NCBI GenBank assembly: GCA_023462275.1
Contig: JAEWYD010000327.1
Coordinates: 1-10,682, forward strand
Length of the DNA: 10,682 nucleotides
From: Actinomycetes bacterium
GTDB lineage: Bacteria; Actinomycetota; Actinomycetes; Actinomycetales; Cellulomonadaceae
Direction of reading: 5' to 3'
The notes beneath the pieces are model-generated. The model was not told the DNA's origin, made no database searches, and saw only the letters and a program-made list of their open reading frames with translations. Positions 6,106 through 10,682 of this stretch are shown here, piece after piece. How positions within the stretch are numbered: the first letter of the stretch is position 1; every line of letters begins with the position of its first letter. A program made the translations under genes and the position numbers.

Positions 6106-6554
6106 GCGTCGAGGTCAACAACGAGTCCGGGTACGCCGTCGACGAGGCGGAGTTTGCCGCGCTCGCCCGCCACGTGCTCGACGCGATGCACGTGCACCCC
6201 CAGACGGAGCTGTCGATCCTGCTCGTCACGAGCGACGTGATGAGCGAGCTCCACGTGCAGTGGATGGACGAGCCCGGGCCCACCGACGTGCTGTCGTTCC
6301 CGATGGACGAGTTGCGTCCCGGTTCGGACTCCGAGCCGACGCCACCCGGCCTGCTCGGGGACGTCGTGCTGTGCCCGGAGGTGGCGGCCGAGCAGGCGCG
6401 CCGCGCCGGCCACTCCACCGCGGAAGAGCTGCTCCTCCTCACGACGCACGGGATCCTGCACCTCCTCGGCTTCGACCACGCCGAGCCGGAGGAGGAGAAG
6501 GAGATGTTCGCGCTCCAGCGACGCCTCCTGCTCACCTTCCTCGCCGAACGATGA
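6102..6554 (+). CDS. ybeY: Endoribonuclease YbeY (rRNA maturation factor)
   Basis: The protein has 150 residues, normal for YbeY, a zinc-dependent single-strand endoribonuclease needed for 16S rRNA 3'-end maturation and 30S quality control. The metal-binding HxxxHxxxxxH motif is H116, H120 and H126 in HGILHLLGFDH. The substrate-cleft motif TDVLSFPM (61-68) and GDVVLCPEVA (86-95) are present. The GTG at 6102 is preferred because it gives the typical VSVEVNNES opening and has a GGGAGGG ribosome site 9 bases upstream; an ATG at 6063 lies inside phoH. It overlaps phoH (GTGA) and the next gene (ATGA), so all three are probably translationally coupled. Confidence 0.97.
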   Translation: MSVEVNNESGYAVDEAEFAALARHVLDAMHVHPQTELSILLVTSDVMSELHVQWMDEPGPTDVLSFPMDELRPGSDSEPTPPGLLGDVVLCPEVAAEQARRAGHSTAEELLLLTTHGILHLLGFDHAEPEEEKEMFALQRRLLLTFLAER

Positions 6555-7765
6555 CGGGCGCGCCGGTCGGCTGGCTGGTCGTCGTCGCCGCTGTCGCGAT
6601 GCTGCTCGCCGCGCTCCTGGTCGCGGGCGAGACGGCGGTCGCGCGGGCGACGCTGCTCGGTGAGGACGTGCCCGAGCGGCACAGGCGGCTGCTGGAGGAC
6701 GCCGCCGGCACCGCGGCGTCGGCGGCCGTCGTCGCCGTCGTCCTGCAGGTCGTCGCGGCGGTGTCGCTCACGGTCGCCCTCGCCGGCGCCGGGTTGGGCT
6801 GGTGGCAGGTGCTGCTGCTCGCGCTGACGGTCGTCGCGGCGGCCGCCCTCGTCGTCGTGCGGGCCCTGCCGCGCACCGCGGGCTCGCGGTTCCCGATCGG
6901 GGTGCTCGCCGTGACGGGCGGGCTCCTGGGCCTCGCCCGGGCGGCCGCGCTGCCCCTCGGGCGGCTCGTCGGCGCGACGCGACGGCCGCTGAGCGACGCC
7001 GAGCTGCGCGCGGTCATGGACCGCGCGAGCGAGTCCGAGCTGATCGAGGACGAGGAGCGGGAGATGTTCCGCTCGGTCCTGGAGCTGGGCGACACGATCA
7101 CGCGCGCGGTCATGGTGCCGCGCACGGAGATGATCACGCTCACTACCGGCACCCCGCTGCGCAAGGCGCTCGGGCTGTTCCTCAAGTCCGGCTTCTCCCG
7201 CGTGCCCGTCGTGGGCGACTCGGTCGACGACGTCCGCGGTGTGCTCTACCTCAAGGACGTCGTGCGCCACGTCCACAGCGTGGGGGACAGCGACGTCACG
7301 GTGGATGCGCTCATGCGGGCGCCGGCCTTCGTCCCCGAGAGCAAGCCGGTGGACGACCTGCTGCGGCAGATGCAGGCGGGCGCGTCCCACATGGCGATGG
7401 TGGTCGACGAGTTCGGCGGCGTGGCCGGGCTCGTGACGATCGAGGACGCGCTCGAGGAGATCGTCGGCGAGCTCACCGACGAGCACGACCGCGCGGCGCC
7501 GGAGGTCGAGGACCTCGGCGACGGCGCGTTCCGGGTACCCTCGCGGCTGCCGCTGGACGAGCTCGGGGAGCTGTTCGGCATCGAGATCGACGACGACGAC
7601 GTGGACACGGCGGGCGGACTGCTCGCGAAGGCCCTGGGCAAGGTGCCGCTGGCCGGCTCGAGCGCGGAGGCGCACGGGCTCCGGCTCACGGCGGACCGCG
7701 TGGAGGGCCGACGCCGGCAGCTCGCCACGGTGCTCGTGGAACGCGCGGCGCAGGACGAGGAGTAG
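6551..7765 (+). CDS. CNNM/CBS-domain membrane protein (hemolysin C/CorC family)
   Basis: The protein has 404 residues, slightly short for the family (about 420-450). Residues 1-145 form the CNNM (DUF21) membrane part with hydrophobic segments at about 8-27, 55-79, 84-105 and 115-140. It includes GETAVARAT (26-34), where the family has an AEAALSR-like motif, and PRTAGSR (107-113). Residues 187-310 hold two CBS domains, with VMVPRTEMITL (187-197), GFSRVPVVG (214-222), HMAMVVDEFGGVAGLVTIEDALEEIVGEL (280-308). The CorC_HlyC domain follows (about 320-398), with DTAGGLLAKALGKVP (352-366). Relatives are implicated in magnesium or cobalt homeostasis; the hemolysin name is historical. The linker between membrane part and CBS pair is shorter than in relatives I recall. 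The ATG overlaps the ybeY stop (ATGA). Confidence 0.94.
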   Translation: MTGAPVGWLVVVAAVAMLLAALLVAGETAVARATLLGEDVPERHRRLLEDAAGTAASAAVVAVVLQVVAAVSLTVALAGAGLGWWQVLLLALTVVAAAALVVVRALPRTAGSRFPIGVLAVTGGLLGLARAAALPLGRLVGATRRPLSDAELRAVMDRASESELIEDEEREMFRSVLELGDTITRAVMVPRTEMITLTTGTPLRKALGLFLKSGFSRVPVVGDSVDDVRGVLYLKDVVRHVHSVGDSDVTVDALMRAPAFVPESKPVDDLLRQMQAGASHMAMVVDEFGGVAGLVTIEDALEEIVGELTDEHDRAAPEVEDLGDGAFRVPSRLPLDELGELFGIEIDDDDVDTAGGLLAKALGKVPLAGSSAEAHGLRLTADRVEGRRRQLATVLVERAAQDEE

Positions 7766-7768
7766 ATC

Positions 7769-8695
7769 GTGACCGAGACACCGCCCGGGTTCCGCTCCGG
7801 GTTCGCGTGCGTGGTGGGCCGGCCCAACGCCGGCAAGTCCACGCTGACGAACGCCCTCGTGGGGCAGAAGGTCGCGATCACGTCGGGCCGGCCCCAGACC
7901 ACGCGTCACGTCATCCGGGGCATCGTGCACCGACCGGACGCCCAGCTCGTCCTGGTCGACACGCCCGGCCTGCACCGGCCGCGCACGCTGCTGGGGGAGC
8001 GCCTCAACGACCTCGTGCGGGCCACGCTCGCCGAGGTCGACGTCGTCGTCTTCTGCGTGCCCGCGGACCAGCGGGTCGGTCCTGGCGACCGGTTCATCGC
8101 CGAGCAGCTCGGCCAGCTCGGCACGGCCCACGCCGCCACGCCCGTGGTCGCCGTCGCCACCAAGGCGGACCTCGTGGGCAAGGGCCGACTCGCCGAGCAC
8201 CTGCTCGCGCTCGACGGGCTCGGCGACTGGGCCGACATCGTGCCGGTGAGCGCGGTCGACGGGTACCAGGTCGACACGCTCGTCGAGGTGGTCCTCGGCC
8301 ACCTGCCCGAGGGGCCGGCCCTGTACCCCGACGGCGAGCTGACGGACGAGCCCGAGGCCGTGATGGTCGCCGAGCTCGTGCGCGAGGCGGCGCTGGAGGG
8401 CGTGCGCGACGAGCTTCCGCACTCCCTCGCCGTCGTCGTCGACGAGATCGTCCCGCGTGAGGGCCGCGACGCCGAGCACCCGCTGCTGGACGTGCGCGTC
8501 AACCTCTTCGTGGAGCGCGACTCCCAGAAGGCGATCGTCATCGGGCGCGGCGGGTCCCGGCTGCGCGACGTCGGCACGCAGGCGCGCCGGGGCATCGAGG
8601 CGCTGCTCGGCTCGCCGGTGCACCTGGACCTCCACGTGAAGGTGGCCAAGGACTGGCAGCGGGACCCCCAGCAGCTGCGGCGCCTGGGCTTCTGA
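7769..8695 (+). CDS. era: GTPase Era
   Basis: The protein has 308 residues, normal for Era, the GTPase that binds the 3' end of 16S rRNA and assists 30S assembly. GTPase motifs: G1 GRPNAGKS (17-24), G2 TTRH (44-47), G3 DTPG (64-67), G4 TKAD (131-134, with T where most have N, common in actinobacteria) and G5 SA (161-162). The C-terminal KH RNA-binding domain spans about 200-290, with IGRGGSRL (258-265) as its GxxG loop. The ending DWQRDPQQLRRLGF matches the actinobacterial form. The GTG has a GAGGAG ribosome site 6 bases upstream, formed within the end of the preceding gene, which stops 3 bases before. It closes the phoH-ybeY-CNNM-era unit; a hairpin follows. Confidence 0.98.
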   Translation: MTETPPGFRSGFACVVGRPNAGKSTLTNALVGQKVAITSGRPQTTRHVIRGIVHRPDAQLVLVDTPGLHRPRTLLGERLNDLVRATLAEVDVVVFCVPADQRVGPGDRFIAEQLGQLGTAHAATPVVAVATKADLVGKGRLAEHLLALDGLGDWADIVPVSAVDGYQVDTLVEVVLGHLPEGPALYPDGELTDEPEAVMVAELVREAALEGVRDELPHSLAVVVDEIVPREGRDAEHPLLDVRVNLFVERDSQKAIVIGRGGSRLRDVGTQARRGIEALLGSPVHLDLHVKVAKDWQRDPQQLRRLGF

Positions 8696-8720
8696 CGGCG
8701 GCGCGCGACCGGCGTCCGCG

Positions 8721-8742
8721 GCGCTGACCAGCGGGTCGGCGC
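8721..8742 (+). terminator. Candidate terminator hairpin after era
   Basis: GCGCTGACC (8721-8729) pairs with GGTCGGCGC (8734-8742) over 9 base pairs (one G-U) with the 4-base loop AGCG. It lies 25 bases after the era stop and just before the promoter of the next gene. No U-run follows. The position at an operon boundary supports a terminator. Confidence 0.5.
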
Positions 8743-8754
8743 GGGCCCGGTCGC

Positions 8755-8760
8755 TAGACT
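8755..8760 (+). promoter_or_regulatory. Leaderless -10 box for the membrane-anchored hydrolase
   Basis: TAGACT is followed by 6 bases and then the GTG start at 8767, with no ribosome site. It has the same geometry as the -10 boxes of DUF3097 and the HIT gene. No clear -35 is seen. The candidate terminator hairpin of era ends 12 bases upstream. Confidence 0.6.
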
Positions 8761-8766
8761 CCGGGC

Positions 8767-10260
8767 GTGCGCTACCGCATCGCCGTCACCAGTGCCGCGG
8801 CGGTGCTGGGGCTCGGCGTCGTCGGCGTCGTGTCCGGTCCGGGCTGGAACCCGGTGCCGATGGCGGAGACCATCACGGTGCAGACGGACGACACGACGAT
8901 CGGCGGGTCCGCGGGCACGGACCCCGTCGGCACGTACGACGTCGCGTCGTCGATCGTCACGGTCGAGCTCACCGGCGCAACGGTCGAGGCCCGGGTGCTC
9001 GAGCCGATCGGCGCCCAGGGCCCGCGGCCCGGTGTCGTGTTCGTGCACGGGGCGGGCACCGGGAAGTTCGACATCGCGTTCGTGGAGCAGGCGGAGGCCA
9101 TGGCCAGTGCCGGCATCGTCACGATGGTGCCGAACAAGCGGCTGGACACGTACACCACGCGCTCGCGCGACTACGTGGGGATGGCGAACGACTACCTGCG
9201 CAGCGTGGACCTGCTGCGCGGCCTGCCCGGCGTCGACCCCGACCGCGTCGGGGTCTACGGCGAGAGCGAGGGCGCCTGGATCGTCCCCGTGATGGCCGCC
9301 GACAACCCTGCGGTCGCGTTCACCGTGCTCGTCGCCGCCCCCGTCGTGCCACCGCGGCAGCAGGCGGCCTTCGCGTGCGACTCCTACCTGCGGGCGACGG
9401 GCGTGCCCGTGGAGGTGCTCCGCGCGATCCCGCGGATCGTCGGCATGGAGTTCCCCGGCGGCGGGTTCGAGTACGTGGACTTCGACGCCCAGGCGTTCCA
9501 GCGGCGCATGCGCCAGCCGATGCTCATCGTCTACGGCACCGGTGACGCGGCGATGCCGACCGTGCAGGGTGCGCAGCGGCTCATCGACGACCTGGACATC
9601 GCCGGGAACGACGACTGGACGCTGCGCTACTACGCGGGCGCGAACCACGGCCTGAAGATCGGTGACCGGCTCGCCCCGCACTTCGCGCGCGACCTGTCGG
9701 CGTGGGTGCTCGGGCTGCCGGACACCGCGCACGCCGAGCCGCGCATCGCGGGGGCGCAGCCGTACCAGCGCTTCCGGGCCGACCCTGTCGAGCGACCGCG
9801 GTGGTTCGCCGAGGGCAGCCTCCTGCTGGCGGCGCTCGGTGCCGGGTACGGCGCGCTGCTCGTCGGACCGGTCATCAGCGGGGTGCGGCGCCTGCGCGGG
9901 CGGCGCGAGCGGCTGCTCGCCTCGGGTGTGCGCGCGCCGCTGGTGACCATGGCCGCGGGTGCCGGCGTCTCGCTCCTGGGCCTCGCCGCGTACCTCCTGG
10001 TCGTGGCGAACCTGGCCCAGAACTACCGGACGAGCACCGCCGTCGTGCAGGGCGGCTGGTTCGGCGTGCGAGCCGTCGCCATCTCCGCCGTGGTCGCCGG
10101 CGTCGTCCTGATGTACCGGATCCTCGACGGGCGACGCCGCCACGTCCCCGCGGCGGCCCGGTCGGCGGCCGGCGTCTGGACGCTGGTGACCGCCTGCGGC
10201 GGCGCCGCGATCCTGATCCTCATGCTCGCGTACTTCGCGGTCTTCCCGACTCTGGGCTGA
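8767..10260 (+). CDS. Membrane-anchored alpha/beta hydrolase with C-terminal four-helix membrane module
   Basis: The protein has 497 residues. A hydrophobic segment at 5-23 after MRYR is a signal anchor. Residues about 60-318 form an alpha/beta hydrolase: VFVHGAGTG (91-99) supplies the oxyanion loop, YGESEG (164-169) is the nucleophile elbow with S167, YGTGDAAMP (256-264) supplies D260 and ANHGL (292-296) supplies H294. The triad is therefore complete. Four further membrane segments follow at about 350-371, 391-416, 431-450 and 468-492. Arginine-rich loops at 374-389 and 451-465 place those sides in the cytoplasm, so the hydrolase domain should face outside. The substrate is unknown; an extracytoplasmic esterase or peptidase is plausible but unproven. 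Two hairpins and its own leaderless promoter suggest it is transcribed alone. The GTG start is supported by the TAGACT box and a good anchor right after it. Confidence 0.85.
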   Translation: MRYRIAVTSAAAVLGLGVVGVVSGPGWNPVPMAETITVQTDDTTIGGSAGTDPVGTYDVASSIVTVELTGATVEARVLEPIGAQGPRPGVVFVHGAGTGKFDIAFVEQAEAMASAGIVTMVPNKRLDTYTTRSRDYVGMANDYLRSVDLLRGLPGVDPDRVGVYGESEGAWIVPVMAADNPAVAFTVLVAAPVVPPRQQAAFACDSYLRATGVPVEVLRAIPRIVGMEFPGGGFEYVDFDAQAFQRRMRQPMLIVYGTGDAAMPTVQGAQRLIDDLDIAGNDDWTLRYYAGANHGLKIGDRLAPHFARDLSAWVLGLPDTAHAEPRIAGAQPYQRFRADPVERPRWFAEGSLLLAALGAGYGALLVGPVISGVRRLRGRRERLLASGVRAPLVTMAAGAGVSLLGLAAYLLVVANLAQNYRTSTAVVQGGWFGVRAVAISAVVAGVVLMYRILDGRRRHVPAAARSAAGVWTLVTACGGAAILILMLAYFAVFPTLG

Positions 10261-10269
10261 CGGGCGGAC

Positions 10270-10297
10270 GCGACGGCGGGTGCGCCCCGCTCGTCGC
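10270..10297 (+). terminator. Strong hairpin after the hydrolase gene
   Basis: Bases 10270-10280 (GCGACGGCGGG) pair with 10286-10297 over 11 base pairs, all Watson-Crick, with a single unpaired T (10291) and a 5-base loop. It starts 9 bases after the stop codon. There is no U-run, but position and strength make a terminator the best reading. Confidence 0.6.
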
Positions 10298-10307
10298 CCG
10301 TGCGGGC

Positions 10308-10338
10308 CTGACGCGGGCCGCCCGCGTGGCGCTACCGT
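10308..10338 (+). promoter_or_regulatory. Candidate promoter for the last, partial gene
   Basis: TACCGT (10333-10338) is a TANNNT -10 box. CTGACG (10308-10313) resembles a -35 but is 19 bases away, at the upper limit. Transcription would start near 10345, giving a leader of about 77 bases. The rest of 10261-10421 holds no gene I can support. Confidence 0.4.
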
Positions 10339-10421
10339 TCGCCGTGGGCGCCGGGGCTGCCAGGCGACCGTCTGCCGCCAGCCGGCGTCCCCCGCCGCAG
10401 GGCTGAGAGAGGAACGACCCC

Positions 10422-10682
10422 GTGACAGAGCCGGAGAGCTTCACCGCCGCGCAGGCCGCCGATCCCGCGACGCCCGCTCAGGTCCTCGCAGACATCGCCG
10501 CCCTCCGCCCTGACCTCCGGGTCGCCGTGGCCGGCAACCCGAGCGCGTACCCCGGTCTCGTCGACTGGCTCAAGGGCCTGGGTGAACCCGCCATCGACGC
10601 CGCCATCGCCGCGCGGTCCGCAGCCCCGCCGGTGCCGCCGGTCGCGGCGCCGATGCCCCCCGCCGTCGCCCCGGCACCGGCC
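10422..10682 (+). CDS. Partial gene: leucine-rich-repeat-variant domain protein, cut by window end
   Basis: Eighty-seven codons are open to the window edge without a stop. The GTG has a good ribosome site (GAGAGGA, 10407-10413) 8 bases upstream. Residues about 9-66 resemble the variant leucine-rich-repeat (LRV) domain found at the N-terminus of many actinobacterial proteins of unknown function: ADPATPAQVLADIAALRPDLR, VAVAGNPSAYPGLVDWL and AIDAAIAAR. Residues 67-87 are nearly all proline, alanine and valine, the start of a flexible linker. In similar proteins a linker of this kind is often followed by a membrane segment or another domain, but here that lies outside the window. The domain assignment is from memory of the family pattern; no function can be given. 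Confidence 0.75.
   Translation, partial: MTEPESFTAAQAADPATPAQVLADIAALRPDLRVAVAGNPSAYPGLVDWLKGLGEPAIDAAIAARSAAPPVPPVAAPMPPAVAPAPA

Noticed and set aside
6044..8635. Minus-strand open frame of about 860 codons opposite ybeY, CNNM and era
   Set aside because: A compositional shadow of conserved plus-strand genes, with no recognisable motif.
7906..10143. Minus-strand open frame of about 745 codons opposite era and the hydrolase
   Set aside because: Arg/His/Asp-rich shadow translation that spans a gene boundary with promoter and hairpin on the other strand.
10402..10412. CTGAGAG resembling part of a TPP riboswitch
   Set aside because: No other conserved TPP elements or fold are present; the bases form the ribosome site of the following gene.
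1..10682. Search for CRISPR repeats, tRNA, insertion sequences, toxin-antitoxin or defence modules
   Set aside because: I saw no regularly spaced repeats, tRNA-like folds, transposase motifs or paired small genes. The packed conserved gene order argues against recent mobile insertions, except possibly the hydrolase after era.

Overview
This is a very GC-rich window (over 70% by eye) of ordinary bacterial chromosome. It comes from an actinomycete, most likely a member of the Micrococcales near Cellulomonas. Four things support that: frequent GTG starts, the dedicated HrcA-DnaJ2 pair controlled by a CIRCE operator, the gene order hrcA-dnaJ-rsmE-HIT-phoH-ybeY-CNNM/CBS-era, and actinobacterial families such as DUF3097. 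The genus is inference. I see no rRNA, tRNA, CRISPR array, insertion sequence or prophage gene.

Left part, minus strand (about 1-1554): a small DUF4870 membrane protein with a proline-rich cytoplasmic N-terminus, and a DUF3097 protein with a Toprim-like segment. Each is followed by a hairpin that could end transcription. DUF3097 is divergent from hrcA, and the two promoter regions lie nearly back to back.

Central part, plus strand (about 1577-8695): eight tightly packed genes for stress response and ribosome care. HrcA represses through a CIRCE element that overlaps its own promoter. DnaJ is the co-chaperone, and RsmE methylates 16S rRNA. A HIT-family nucleotide hydrolase and a PhoH ATPase follow, each with its own candidate promoter. 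PhoH then runs by 4-base overlaps into YbeY (rRNA maturation endonuclease) and a CNNM/CBS membrane protein, and then into Era (GTPase for 30S assembly). The grouping links heat-shock control with rRNA modification and 30S maturation.

Right part (about 8696-10682): a monocistronic gene for a membrane-anchored alpha/beta hydrolase with an unusual four-helix C-terminal membrane module. It has its own leaderless promoter and lies between two strong hairpins. The window ends inside a new gene that starts with a leucine-rich-repeat-variant type domain and a proline/alanine-rich linker.

Three genes (DUF3097, HIT, hydrolase) show the same start architecture: a TANNNT -10 box exactly 6 bases before the start codon, the signature of leaderless transcripts. 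Most of the window is conserved housekeeping DNA. The points worth a second look are the hydrolase-membrane fusion, the uncharacterised DUF3097 protein, the odd phoH start and the leaderless starts. I found no convincing new multi-gene system.
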